DNA of 64,000 nucleotides from Costus lasius. Taxonomy: Eukaryota > Streptophyta > Magnoliopsida > Zingiberales > Costaceae. A program made the translations under genes and the position numbers. Position 1 is the stretch's first letter; the number at the start of each line of letters is the position of its first letter. Positions 1-11,573 of this stretch are shown here, one piece after another. Below the pieces are notes generated by a model, which did no database searches, was not told where the DNA came from, and was given only the letters and a program-made list of their open reading frames with translations. Location of the stretch: positions 46,280,596-46,344,595 of the forward strand of contig CM050454.1 in NCBI GenBank assembly GCA_027563935.2. Direction: 5' to 3'.

Positions 1-855
1 TTGGACTTGATTAATCATGTATGAGACCTTAAATTTTTCAATGGCATGAAGATTAGGGCTAGATTGAGAATTTCGCCCCTCTTCATGAAATTATGCCCAA
101 ATGTGTGGGTAAAAATTAGGGCAAACCTGATTTTCATGAAATTAGGTATATGAGGACTCTACAGTAAATTTTTGGGAATTTTTGGAGATAAAAGTTTCTG
201 TTGACTGAAATTGACCTAGGGGTAATGCGGTAAATTTGCTAGTTAAAATTGGGGGAAACTTGAAATTACGAATCTAAGGATCATGAGGGATGGAATGACT
301 ATTTTTACGAAATTTTTGGTTGAGTTTTCCTGCATGACTTAAACTTTGAACTAGGGGCATTTCTGTCTTTTGTTACAAGAACTAGGAGAAAACTATGAAT
401 TTGTGATATTCTGTGTTTATGCTATCTGTGGATGAAATTTGGTGAATTTTCAGTATTAGTATGTATTCTTTGGTTAAATGGTGTATGTATAAAGTAGTGA
501 TGTGAAATATTGATTGATAACCTTGGATGATAACTTAGAAAAGGTTAAACCTTGTTTGCATGAAATCTAAGGACCTTTCTTGAACTTGATTGATGTGATG
601 TCCGAGATGATGTTCGTGTGTATGTGTTCGATAAGGGTCCTGGACTTGGGTGGACTGAACCTAAGGGTTAACTAGAGCACTCTATGAACAGTCATTCTGA
701 TTTGGGGTTGGAGAATCCACCCATCCTATTCTGCTTGTTTCCGGTAATGGAGGGACTGTTCTAGAGTCTAGTGACCAGGATAGAGGTTCAGGTTACCGGT
801 TTGTGTTAAGGGTATTTTGTCCAAGTGATAAACCTTTTGAGAGTTGGGTGTTTGA

Positions 856-1015
856 AGCAAAGTGCCACATCTTGGTCAGACGGGGGGCCACCTCTTGAAT
901 TCATTCACCTTCCGTTCCCGGTTGTGGGGGTGTTGTGTTCCCGGTAAAGGGGGTGTGGTTGAGTGTCGTAGAGCAAAGTGCCACGTCGTGACCTGGCGGG
1001 GGCCACCTCTTGAAT
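856..1015. repeat. Two diverged direct repeats inside the gypsy LTR
   Basis: The phrase AGCAAAGTGCCAC followed by GGGGGCCACCTCTTGAAT occurs at about 856-900 and again at about 972-1015, a spacing of 116 bases. It is an internal duplication of the LTR and not a gene; the small open frame overlapping it is just a consequence of the GC-rich repeat. Confidence 0.6.
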
Positions 1016-1514
1016 CTACACCTCACCACTGTTCGTTACATATTACTCTCAGTGCCTTGACGAAGGCCGGGTTGGACCCTCGGGGTCAATTCTGAAATCA
1101 CTGGACAAGAGTTGTGTAATCCCAGTCTGTTAGCCGGATAGGCTGTTAGGTGATCTTGTTGCCCGGGGTGGTGGGTGTATTGTTTCCTCATGACGTTTGT
1201 GATTTTGTGGTTATCGGTTCATCGTGTTGTTTATGTTGCATTGACATCTTCCGTTAAAAGTTTTGAAAAGATATCTGCATCTATTTCTGATTGTATATTC
1301 GTGGATGGTCGAACGAGACTATCTACTCACTGAGCCGTGTAGCTCATTCCACGATATTTTCAGATGCAGGGCAGGAGCCTACAGCTTGAGTGGATACATG
1401 GTTTTCTGACTTGATATTTTGGGGCCTGCGAGCCTGTACTATTTGTGGGCAGGATGTGGCCAGGGTTTTGTGATTCTATTCATGGATATGTTAGCCGGAT
1501 GTGGCTGGTATGCT

Positions 1515-1614
1515 GATGTTTGATTTCTGTGATATTGTTGCCGGTTTGGCAATTGTTTTGATACGATGTTTGATTTCTGTGATATTGTTGCCGGGTTGGC
1601 AATTGTTTTGATAC
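1515..1614. repeat. Perfect-period 50-bp tandem duplication
   Basis: Two head-to-tail units of 50 bp (1515-1564 and 1565-1614) starting GATGTTTGATTTCTGTG differ at one visible base (CCGGTTTGGC against CCGGGTTGGC). Such duplications are frequent in the promoter half of gypsy LTRs; no function is implied. Confidence 0.9.
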
Positions 1615-1959
1615 GACTGTTAAACCGAGGGCTTAAGCCTGTTTTCGGTGAATTCTGTGTTATCTAGTATTTTTCGGTTATCGTGGTTTATTATTTCGAT
1701 GTTGTGATAAGGAATGAGGACTTTTGATTTTGCAAATGTTGTGTTTCAGTTTGTGGTCGGCATGTCGACCCGTATTATGATATTATGGGACATGTACAGG
1801 AATTTCCTTAGTTTTCCTGGGGACATGCTGCCGAAATTTTCCGAATCGATTTCCGTAAGCTATTATTCCCTAGCATCTGTATTGTTGTATTGTGTGTGAC
1901 GTTCCCTTTCTTCCGCGGTTTATGCCTGTGTTTGGGGTTTATTCCGAGGGGGCGTTACA

Positions 1960-4900
1960 TGGCCACATACTCAGCCTCGGTTGTAGAATCAGCTATGGTG
2001 GATTGCTTGAAGCTCTTCCAGCATACAGTGCCTCCATTCATCTTGAACACATAGTCGGCTTGTGATCTAAAGTCGTCAAGGTCAGACTGGAATGATGCAT
2101 CAGTGTAGCCCTGCATACTGAGGTCTTTTTGTCGCCCATAGATCAAGAACAGATCCTTATTTCTTCTCAGATACTTAAGGATGTTCTTTATAGTCATCCA
2201 GTGCTGCAATCCTGGATTGGATTGGTATCGGTTGGTTATGCTCACAGCATAAGCCACATCTAGTCTGGTACATAACATTGCATTCATAATCGATCCCACT
2301 ACCGAAGCATAGGGCACTCGACTCATGTCATCCCTCTCAGCCTGTGTGCTAGGACACTAGCTCTTTGAGAGAGTAAGGCCATGTCATCCCTCTCAGCCTC
2401 TTGGATCTATCCCGGTAGATCCTCACGTCTAGGATATAGGCGGCCTCCCCTAAGTCCTTCATCTCGAAACACTTCCCTAGCCATGTCTTCACAGCTTAAA
2501 GACAAGGGATGTCGTTTCCGATGAGCAGTATGTCATCGACATACTAGACCAGAAAAGTCACCAAGCTACCACTAAATTTTTTGTATACATAGGTGTGATC
2601 TTCGCTTTTGATAAAACCATAATCTCTCACAGCTTCACCAAACCGAAGATTCCAACTTCGAGATGCTTGCTTTTATCCATAAATGGATTTCTTAAGCCTG
2701 CAGACCTTATTGGCATCTGCAGGATGGATGAAGCCATCAGGTTGTGTCATGTACACATCCTCAGTCAGCTTCCTATTAAGGAATGCTATCTTTATATCCA
2801 TCTGTCATATCTCATAGTCATGATATGCAGCTATAGCAAGCAGAATCCGAATCGATTTGATCATGGCAACCGGCGAGAAGGTTTCATCATAGTCCACTAT
2901 GTGGACTTGTTTGAATCCCTTAGCCACTAGTATACCTTTACAAGTAACTATGTTGCCATCCATGTCTGTCTTCCTCTTGAAGACGCATTTACATCCTATG
3001 GGTTTTACACCATCAAGCAGGTCAACCAAATCCCAAACTTGGTTAGCTGACATGGATTCCATCTCGGATCGCATGGCCTCAAGTCATCTCTCGGAGTCCA
3101 GTCCACTGACCGCCTCATCATAAGTCCTGGGTTCATCCTCAATGATGAAGATCCCGTCGTGTTGAATCGGCAGTGACCCATACCTCTCAAGCGCACGATG
3201 AATCCTCCCAGACCTACGTGGGGCCTATGTCTGAGCCTCAAGTTGCCCAGCAACCGGTGCAGGTGGCTCAGGTTCCATCTCTGTGTCTTGTGGTTGCACT
3301 CGGACCTCGTCCAACTCAAACTTCCTCCCACTGACTTCTTTCATGAGAAATTCTTTCTCTAGAAAGATAGCACCTCGAGCAACAAAAACTTTGTTCTCGA
3401 TGGGAACATAGAAGTAGTAACTCTTAGTTTCCTTAGGGTACCCCACAAATGCACATTTATCATATCTAGGTTCTAGCTTGCTAGAATCTTGATGTTTGAC
3501 ATAAGCCTAACATCCCCATATCCTGATAAAAGTGAGATTAGGGTGTCTCCCACTCCATACCTTGTATGGTATCTTGGAGACACTCTTAGATGGAACGTTA
3601 TTCAGTATCAGAGAAGCTGTCTCAAGTGCATGACCCCAGAATGAGGGTGGTAGAGTTGCATGACTCATCATAGATCGAACCATGTCCAACAAAGTTCGAT
3701 TTCTCCTTTCAGACACACCATTCCATTGAGATGTTCCAAGAGGAGTGAGTTGGGATAGGATCCCACACTCTCTCAGATAGTCAAAGAACTCACCGCTCAG
3801 GTACTCTCCACCACGATCTGGTCGAAGAGCCTTAATGGATCTACCAAGCTGGTTCTCTACTTCATGTCTGAACTCCTTAAATTTCTCAAAGTATTCAGAC
3901 TTATGTCTCATCAAGTAGACATAACCATATCTACTGAAGTCATTAGTAACTATGATGAAGTAGTTGTACCCTCCTCTAGCTTGTTTATTGAATGGCCCAC
4001 ACACATCAGTATGTATGAGATCCAATAAACCTTCTGCCCTCTCACCAATCTTGGTGAAGGGCACCTTTGTCATCTTCCCTAATAAACAAGGTTCACAAGT
4101 ATCAAATTCCTCCAAGGAACTTTAATCTAACAACCCATTTGCATGGAGTTGTTGGATGCGATTCTTGTTTATATGGGCTAATCGACAATGCCATAGGAAA
4201 GCACCAACTGAACCACTCAGTTTGGTCCTTTTATTATTTATGTTACAAATAGAACTATCCATGTCCAAGACATATAAACCATTGCATAAAGTATCCTTGC
4301 CATAGAACACATTTGCAAATGAAAAAGAATAGAAGTTCTTTTTTATTTCAAACTTAAATCCCTTCTTTGCCAAGCAAGGAATGGATACAATGTTCTTAGT
4401 AAGTGAAGGTACATAATAGCAATTGTCAAGCTCTAACTTAAGTCCAGAAGATAGGTAGAGATTCAAAACTCCTACAACAACAGCAGCAACCTGTGCCCCA
4501 TTTCCAATTCATAGGTCAATCTCTCCAGGCCGCACTGATGTACTTTTCTTGAGCCCCTATATATTTGTACAAATATGAGCTCCACATGCGGTATCCAATA
4601 CCCATGACATAGAAGTAGAAAGGTTGACTTCTGTAATATAAATACCTGAGCTAGAAGCTAAGGCCAAGCCTTTCTTCTCCTCATTCTGAAGTTGCTTACA
4701 GTCCCTCCTCCAGTGACCCTGCTCGCCACAGTGGAAGCACCTCTGGTCCTTTGACTTCTTTGCCTTTTTCTTCAGTGCCTTGGTAGGACCCTTGGCACTG
4801 CCCTTAGCACGTGCCTTACCCCTCTTCTTCATCTTCTTGATCGTAGGGACCAAAAGAACAGATTTGGGTTTGGTCTTTCCTATTTCACGCTCGATTGTTT

Positions 4901-5052
4901 GGAGCATATTCAACAGTTCCTCCCATGTGCAATCAATCCGGTTCATATTGAAATTTATAATAAACAGACTGAAGCTAGGGGGCAGGGACTACAGAATAAG
5001 ATCCACAAGCAGCTCGTTATCTATGGTGTGTCCTAGTCTCTTGAGATGATCC
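1960..5052 (-). pseudogene. Old Angela-like copia gag-pol remnant (element 1)
   Basis: Read on the minus strand, the pieces follow the Ty1/copia order. A gag C-terminal part with a CCHC zinc knuckle (CFHCGEQGHWRRDC) and a protease-like WVLDTACG motif lie at 4557-4946. The GAG-pre-integrase part is at 4122-4466, the integrase core with PDRGGEY and WNGVSERRNRT at 3507-4115, the post-integrase part at 3225-3446, reverse transcriptase pieces at 2330-3074, and RNase H ending ADSTTEAEYVA at 1960-2326. The frame changes several times and stops are scattered, so this is a decayed copy, more diverged than elements A, B and C. Its 3' end is missing because the gypsy LTR boundary at 1959/1960 cuts the RNase H codons. 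The N-terminal half of gag is also missing: homology to the gag of the other copies stops at about 5052. Confidence 0.9.
2324..2399. repeat. 20-bp duplication within the RT remnant
   Basis: CATGTCATCCCTCTCAGCCT occurs at 2324-2343 and again at 2380-2399. The intact relatives have no such repeat at this place, so this is a local templated duplication that further breaks the decayed reverse transcriptase frame. Confidence 0.8.
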
Positions 5053-5435
5053 ACGTTCATAAAACACGTCTATTTTCCTCGTCTTCTTATCACAAATATT
5101 TTAGTTATTCGCGATTAATTTTTCATGATGATTTCATAGATCCTTTCGGCTGGCAATTTTGTCAGATCAAGAGACTCGGCCAGTCCGAAGACACAATGCC
5201 CGTCCTACTTAACAAAACTACGTTCGCCTTTGATATTTAAATCAAGCAAGAAAAATAACCCAAAAATCCAAAAGAGATTGACAAGATGATAGGAACAAGA
5301 AACCCTAATTTTTCCTACTTAGAAAAATTCATGTGCCATGTGATCATGCAATTTGTGAAAATTGAGATATGACATGTGAGCATGGAAAAGCATGAAATTA
5401 CATCGTTCAAATCTCGCAAGTCGCTCTGATACCAC
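5053..5435 (-). mobile_element. Leader remnant and tRNA-iMet primer site of element 1
   Basis: This stretch lies between the gag remnant and the LTR. At 5423-5434 the plus strand reads GCTCTGATACCA, so the minus strand carries TGGTATCAGAGC. That is complementary to the 3' end of plant initiator methionine tRNA, the standard primer site of plant copia elements. The leader is only about 0.4 kb, against about 1.8 kb in the other Angela copies, so a deletion removed most of the leader together with the gag N-terminus. Confidence 0.85.
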
Positions 5436-7539
5436 GGTTGGGAAACCCCGGGGATATTTTATAATTTTTTAGAGTCATCACAACACATACACATTGCACA
5501 GCGGAAGAATATCCCCAAAACAGGCCAGTCCCAAAAACCAGAGAAGGTCGTCAAGCGAGGGAGTCGACACAATGAGATAGAAAATACCTTAAAGCAAGAC
5601 GAGGCTGATGTCGAGGTAGGCGCCCAAGCGTGCACCCTCTGCAGTCTCACACACACGGATGCCTCAAGCTCTCTTCTTCCACGCCCAGTGCTAGCCTCAG
5701 GAAGAAGATCCACGCCTTAGGAGTGTCCTCAAATCACCTTACACCACCACCAAGGAGGGATGCACCAAGGAGAATGAAGAGGAGAGGAAACCGCAAGCAT
5801 TCTTGTTCTTTTGCGCCAAGGAAAGGAAGGAGGAGGAAGAAGAAGCTTGCTTGCACCCTTTGATGGAAGAAGAGAAGCTCCAAGACTCCAAGCTGTCGCC
5901 CCTCAAGATAACCACGTCTCCAAGAGACTCAGCACCTTAGAGGGGGGCGGCAAGGTGCTTCCTATATAGCATTAAGAGGCGGTTAGAGGAGAAGGCAAGT
6001 GTGGGCGATTAGGGCTTAATTTAGGGAGATTATCCAATCAAATTATTTGGTCAAATCCCTAGTACCATATGTGCATAAGCCTTGCCCAAGCAAGCTCATG
6101 CCATATGCACCTACATCAGCCCATATGAGGCAATAGATTCATGCATGCGCAATGACAAGGTCAAGCCATCATGAATCCTTGCCCAAATTGGCTTTGGCGA
6201 AAATCCTACTTGAATTAGGATTCTAATTAAGTATATAATCAGCCCCAGTTGCTTAAATTATATCTCAATTAATATCTTATGTGATTAGATCAGATTCTAA
6301 ATCAAATCAATCACAAGAAGATGCCTAATTAAGAAGCATACGCCACTCCTAATCCAATTAGGAGTCTTCATGCGCCAATTTGATAATGTTCTCCCCATTA
6401 TACCCTTTAAGCCTCTTAGCTCTTCATTACAACTTATTAGCAAGCCCAACTAAGCAATGGGCCTAGCCCAAAGTCCATTATGCATGTTAACCAAGCTATT
6501 GGACCCAATCCAAGTTAACCCAAGGTCAAATGAGGCTAACCATGGTTAATTTGGTCAATATGCCAAAAATGGAAGTTAGCTCCAATAAGTTTCTTCCATC
6601 TCATCAGGCCCATTGGCGCTGATGAAATCTCCCAAATAGATCCGAGCTATCCAATAACTCAAACTAAAGGCTACTCAATCAATATGAGAACTCGAGTATC
6701 TTGGTGTGCGACCCTGTAGGTTCCTCTGACATTGGCAGTGCTGACCTAAGGTCACCACAAGCAGTGAGTGGCACCTAGTAGTGCATCACTGCTACCCAAG
6801 TCATCGGAATGGATATCGACATCGACATCCCCATCATCACAACTAGGTATATATGCATTATAGTCTCTTTGCCGAATTGATATCCGATTGGACAAGTGTG
6901 TCACCACTTGTTTTCACCCAATCACATGGCTATGACTAAATCAGGTTCTCACTTGGGTATGGCCATACACTTTCAGTCATAGAACCATAGAGGAGCTCCA
7001 TGGATATCAAGCTTCCCTTAGGAAGGGGCAAATCCTCTATTTGTCCATTGACCTTCTCATATGGGTTGTGACATGCTCAATGACAACCGTTATTACCTCC
7101 CAACTATGGCGAGGTGTTAGGTTGTATCAAAGCATGTCTCTAACCATATAGAATGGCCAATGACCTCAAGTCAAGGGATCAATGCATCTCCTATCACTTG
7201 TGAGGATAACTCATAACACCAAGTCATTGCCTCACAGCGGGTCGGTCCAGTATATCCATCACTGATATACTCATATGTCTGCATTAGCACCTCATACCTA
7301 ACTAGCCCATATACTAGTCTCACAAGTACTAGAGCTATCCCATATCCACTCAGATACATCGACTGGGGACAACTACTTGAGCACAGATCCAATCTGTCTC
7401 CAGGGACATTACCATGTAAGTACATAATCGCAGATGTAGACAAACATAGATAATGACAATGCCAGAATGATATATAAATATCAAAGTCAAGTAGTACAAT
7501 AATGGACCAATATTAGGTCCTAGGACATATACACCAACA
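5436..7539 (-). repeat. 5' LTR of element 1 (minus strand, 2.1 kb)
   Basis: On the minus strand the LTR starts TGTTGGTGTATATGTCC at 7539 and ends ...GGGGTTTCCCAAC next to the primer site; the terminal CA is mutated. It is homologous along its length, in opposite orientation, to the solo LTR at 18021-20004. The ends resemble those of BARE-1/Angela LTRs (TGTTGG...CCCAACA). A splice-donor-like AAG/GTATTT lies about 150 nt from the LTR end (minus strand, cut next to 5587). No partner LTR remains in the window. Confidence 0.85.
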
Positions 7540-8601
7540 AGGCGTCCTTATGAACAAAAGAGTCGATGAAGATATGACCCTAGTTGAAGATATAGCAATG
7601 AACCATAACCATTGGTATACTGAGTGAGGTACATCATCAGCAAGCGCAGGTAAGTATGACAATGATCCGCTGGCATCTCTTGCAGCAAAGGTTGACTCTC
7701 TCACTCAAAAACTTGATTCTTTTAATTTTTCTCCCAATGTAGTTAACACTATTCCCTGTGAAGTTTGTGGTTTTACAGGTCATGCTTCCGCCGACTGCCA
7801 ATTCCTTACTTCTCAACAAAATGAACCACTTAAATATCAGGTTAATACCTTTGGTAACTATAACCAAAATCAAGTTGATGATCCTTATTCCTCTACCTAC
7901 AATCTACGCTAGAGGAACCACCATAATTTCTCGTATAAAAATAATCAAAGGTACATTCCCCAGCCTAATATTAGGCAACCTCTAGGGTTCTAACTTAGAC
8001 AATCCAATTCGCCCTGGAAGTCTAACCTAGAGGCTCTTTTGGAAAACTTTGTTGTTGCCTAGAAAAAGCAAAACGAAGATGTTTTTGATGCTATCAAGCA
8101 TCTGACATCTCGAATGGACATCTTGGCGACTCATAATTAGACGTTAGAGAGCTAGATAGCTCAGCGGCAAACACTTCCACTAGGCATATGGGTAAACTTT
8201 CGGGATAACCTGACATGAACCCAGAGAATACTGTAACGCCATTACCACTATAAGTGGTAAACAATTAGATGAGCCTAAAGTGCCAGATGAAAAACCTGTA
8301 GCAAGTGAAGAGCCACCGAAGAAAAATCAACCTGAGAAAGAGACACTAGTAGTGAGAGAAGATGAACGGGTATATGTAGGTCCTCTTACGTACATACCAC
8401 TCATTCCTTTTCCTCCAAGATTGGCGAAAGTGAAGCTTGACAAGCAATTCGGAAAATTTCTAAAGGTATTGAAAAAGTTAAACATGAACATTCCTTTTTA
8501 CTAATGCTTTGTCCTAGATGCCAACTTATGCAAAGTTCTAAAAAGACATTATATCCAACTTATGCTTGTCGATCACTCTGTTCAATGTCCTGTGGGAATT
8601 T
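7540..8601 (+). pseudogene. Athila-like gypsy gag to protease fragment, first part
   Basis: The plus strand encodes, with several stops, the C-terminal half of an Athila/Tat-type gag. A helical segment (KRVDEDMTLVEDIAMNH) is followed by a CCHC knuckle CEVCGFTGHASADC at about 7757-7798, then the Asn/Gln-rich linker and a proline-rich segment (IPLIPFPPRLAKVKLDKQFG) in the open stretch 8280-8504, the usual lead-in to the aspartic protease. It is truncated on the left by the Angela-like LTR ending at 7539. On the right it is interrupted at 8601 by element A, beyond which protease-region codons continue at 17694. The stops show that it was dead or dying before or after these insertions. Confidence 0.85.
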
Positions 8602-9832
8602 TGTTGGGGTATGCCCTTAAGGCTAATGTTTGAGGCCTTGGGATTGTAACAGTATCATGTATAAACTCTTATGTTTATAAAGGCAATGGTTGTTATTCAG
8701 TTTGTTATATTATCTGCTGCAATATATATATTTCTGAATAATGTCTCAATGCTGTTCAGCTGGGCTGACATGCAGTAAATTCCTTAGTCGATATATCTTG
8801 GTGAACATGAGACAGCCTTGATATGATTGAGACTAATATGTGTTCTAGTCTTATAGGATGCTTCGAGCATGGAATAAGATGTAGACTCATGGGTACATTG
8901 GATGTACTGGACAGACACTACTAGGATATTCAATTGCTTGTCACAATGTGAATAATCCTTGATTGCAACAAGTGGCACATTTCCTCTGACTTGAGATCAC
9001 TTGTGTTTCTAAATGATGATTGTCATTGTTTTGAGGTGGTTCAATATCATTTGAAACATAATGGTTATAGACTATCTTGGATGGTGAGCTTGAGTCATGT
9101 TAGGTCACTAGTGATAGATATAGGATTGCCGTCTCCTTAATTGGAGTGTGATGTTCTAAAGGGGCCCCCCTGGATGAGATGATTGAGAAAGTGTATGGCC
9201 ATACCCAGGTGACAATGTTCATCTAATCTAATCATGCTCATCATATTGGAGTTACAGGCTTGACACGCTTGTCCAATAAGAACATCCAGTGGCAAAGGAA
9301 TCATGTATGCCTAGTGAGTTGATTCACACTTGTGCTGTGGTTTGGGTGTAGTCTTGGAAGACTCTTTCCTTTATATCGGGAGACAGTGATGTGTTGCTAG
9401 ATACCCCTCACTGATCGTGATAACGTAAGTTATCGTTACCGACATTTAAAGGAAACCCTTAGGGTCGCACAATTTGATGATATGGCTTACTTAAGTCAGA
9501 TCGTATGGACTGAATTGTCTTGGTTCAGTTTAAAGGGATTTAATCTCTGATTGTAAGTGAGATCTGGTCTGATCATGTTTGATTGATTAGGGCTTGAGAT
9601 CGGTAAGCTTCGATCGAGAGAATAGATGCTAGATCAGTGAGATCAGCAGCATCAAGAGATCAACGGTCAGATTAAGAACCTTAGGGTTTAATGTGATCTG
9701 GACTAATGGCTTGGGTTAATTGGTTTTGGACCAAACCAAATTGAACCAGCTCATTGAGTGAGCGCATGGTTCAAGAAGAGATGAGTTTGCGCATGGGGTG
9801 AACCCATGGTCGCATGAACGTTTGGGGTTTAC

Positions 9833-9841
9833 TATTTTTAG
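9833..9841 (+). promoter_or_regulatory. Candidate deep-LTR TATA-like box
   Basis: TATTTTTAG lies about 450 nt before the LTR end and is followed by an ATG-free stretch up to the LTR start codon at 10137 (one ATG, 9847-9849, lies just after the box and would be upstream of a start site placed some 30 nt downstream). BARE-type LTRs are known to have promoters deep in the LTR. The alternative is the stronger TATAAAGG at 8676-8683. No transcript data are available. Confidence 0.25.
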
Positions 9842-10136
9842 AAGCCATGACTTCTAAACGTGGGAGCGCCTCACGTTCACACCTAAGACGCTCTAATCTC
9901 TCGCCTCTCCTTTCTCGGGTCGCCAACAAGAGCTCTCTTGTGTGTGGTGAAGAGGTTGACGAAAAGGAGAAGGAAGAAATCGCCAAGCAAAGGATTCTCT
10001 TCTCTTCCATACGACAAGGACTCCTTAGAACCTTGCTAGCACAAGGAGCACTAAGGAAGTAGGCGATCACATCTTGTGTGCGTCTTCTCTGGAGGGGAGC
10101 GACTTCACTCTCTGCTTCCAAGTCGCCATCCATACA

Positions 10137-10151
10137 ATGGCATCGGTATGA
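10137..10151 (+). promoter_or_regulatory. LTR-borne start codon with splice donor (mini coding exon), element A
   Basis: The LTR reads ACAATGGCATCG then GTATGA. The ATG (10137-10139) has the favoured plant context, purine at -3 and GC after it. Nine coding bases later a donor-like G/GTATGA begins at 10146. The same arrangement is found in the LTRs of B (ATGGCGATG/GTATGA) and C (ATGGCTATG/GTATGA). Joined to the acceptor at 12083 these three codons are in frame with gag. The site is 139 nt from the LTR end. Splicing is inferred, not shown. Confidence 0.55.
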
Positions 10152-10287
10152 TTTCTTCTCTGATATTTGAAATCGATTTTGTTGATCATATTACATGCAT
10201 AGATCTTAGAAACCCCTTCCGCTGCATCAAAGCCTTCATATGCGCCTATTAGGGTTTCGCCCTCCCCTTGTTTAGGGGACTTTCAAC

Positions 10288-10299
10288 TGGTATCAGAGG
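10288..10299 (+). other. Primer binding site, tRNA-iMet type (element A)
   Basis: TGGTATCAGAGG starts two bases after the LTR end and matches 11 of 12 bases of the plant initiator-Met primer site TGGTATCAGAGC found at the other copies. It primes minus-strand DNA synthesis in plant copia elements. Confidence 0.9.
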
Positions 10300-11163
10300 C
10301 GGTTCTTGCATGTTATTATGATTGCTTAAGGCTTGTGATCCTTGTTTGTGAATGACTGCTTAGATCTCTAACTTGCGAAAAATTACATGTTAAGTTGTTG
10401 CATATGCACAATCTTGATTCTTGTTTACTTGGCGCATGTTTGTGGGCGCATAGTTGTTTTTTATCAAACACTTCATGACTTGCGCGCCTACATTAGATCT
10501 AAGAGCGCCTACTATAAACCCTTAGACGGGTTGATAGGGTTGAAGTCATAGTCTAGGTAAGATCCAACCAGTCTGATCAGACCATCTGACAGCCTAGATG
10601 GGTCGACCAGATGGCACCTGTGCGCAAGCACAAGGTGGCTATAGGTCGACTGCAGACAGGTGTGTAGCGAGGTCTGGTTGAGACAACTAGTGAACACGCA
10701 TGAGTTAGGCCCGGGGTCACACCCGCTTGCCAAAACTCATGTAGGTTGTTCAGCCCTAGCGCATGCATGGTTGACCATTGGGTCAACTCAAGTCAGTTAG
10801 GACTTGGTGCATGCAAGGGCAGTGGATCTGACTACCTGATGAGTGGATCCCTATTAATGGACCGTTGTAAGGTAGTAGGGCACATAAGAAAAATAAAATG
10901 GATTTCAATGGGGTTTTGAAAAAATTTTATTTTATGGATCACATGTTGATTGATGCCATCTGCTTGTCTATTTCATCTTATGTGGGACGCCTAATTAATG
11001 TGTGCTGTGCTGGGGCCTGCGTGCCTGTCTTAAAGATGTAAATTAATTAATGTGATCTGCGCATCACATGTTATTTAATTTATTAAATGTAATTGACCTG
11101 CGAGTCAATCTTGTCTAGATAGATTATTTTGTAATTTAATCAGACAAGAGCACAGAGCACACT

Positions 11164-11220
11164 TGGCAGAGGCGCTTGCAGCAGAGGCTTGACCAGGTGG
11201 GAGGTCCCGGGTTCGACTCT
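11164..11220 (+). repeat. tRNA-like (SINE-like) segment in the copia leader
   Basis: An A-box-like TGGCAGAGGCG (11164-11174) and a B box GGTTCGACTCT (11210-11220), with a T-arm-like stem around the B box, are spaced as in a tRNA-derived pol III promoter. The segment recurs in the leaders of B1 (37328-37384), B2 (about 44724-44780) and C (minus strand, 32955-33012, where the B-box arm has a full 5-bp stem). It looks like an old captured SINE or tRNA relic. It is not a functional tRNA gene: no acceptor stem or anticodon arm is evident. Confidence 0.5.
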
Positions 11221-11573
11221 GGGGCCAGGCGCGGCATTTACCTGGTGGGCGTACCTGAGCTGCAGTGGGCGCTTGGGCCCTGGGTTGGGCCAGATAAGGA
11301 GCAAAAAACCCATGAAGAAAAGCAAGTGAAGACTTAAGTTTAATTTAAGGTCTAACTTAGGCTTAATGGGCTTTTACCACATAAGATCAGCATGCTTTCT
11401 ATTTATTGCTTTTATAATTAGAATTGCATGAGTTTATCTTCTGCTATCACCATAGGAATTGCATGATAGTGAAGAAGATAAAAGACCGTTAAAATCCAAC
11501 GCTAAAATATCAAGCTCGTAAGCCTTCTGACGCGAAACCTCACTGTTCTGATTATCGTTGGAGCCGTGTTGTA

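Larger units (their letters stand above)
1..1959 (+). mobile_element. Ty3/gypsy-type LTR, 3' portion (window begins inside it)
   Basis: No coding sequence is supported here. The segment ends at 1959 with GGGGGCGTTACA, which resembles the 3' end of Tekay/Del-type chromovirus LTRs, and the next bases fall abruptly in the RNase H codons of a minus-strand copia element. That abrupt change is the signature of an LTR boundary at an insertion. The interior holds two local tandem duplications, common in gypsy LTRs. The left end of the LTR is outside the window, so its length, its partner LTR and its target duplication cannot be tested. The plus orientation and the lineage are inferred only from the terminal motif; a non-LTR origin of the far left part is possible. 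Confidence 0.5.
8602..10285 (+). repeat. 5' LTR of element A
   Basis: It is 1684 bp long, TGTTGGGGTATGCCC...GGGGACTTTCA. A TATAAAGG box lies at 8676-8683 near its start and a weaker TATTTTTAG at 9833-9841. From 9850 to 10136 there is no ATG on the plus strand, which fits a 5' untranslated exon starting after the second box. A GATC-rich stretch lies at about 9560-9670. Short frames inside the LTR are not supported as genes. Confidence 0.95.

Noticed and set aside
9814..10062. Open frames of 70-120 codons on both strands in the Angela LTRs (also near 17180-17480, 26790, 34142, 36083, 43479, 50876)
   Set aside because: They lie inside LTRs, occur at the same place in every LTR copy simply because the LTRs are copies, and have no recognised domain.
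10553..10562. TCTAG/GTAAGA as the main donor of the leader intron
   Set aside because: It is a better donor by consensus but occurs only in A; B and C have no GTAAG there, whereas the LTR donor is present in all.
11164..11220. A functional tRNA gene in the copia leader
   Set aside because: Only A- and B-box-like motifs and a T-arm-like stem are present; I cannot fold an acceptor stem or a convincing anticodon arm.
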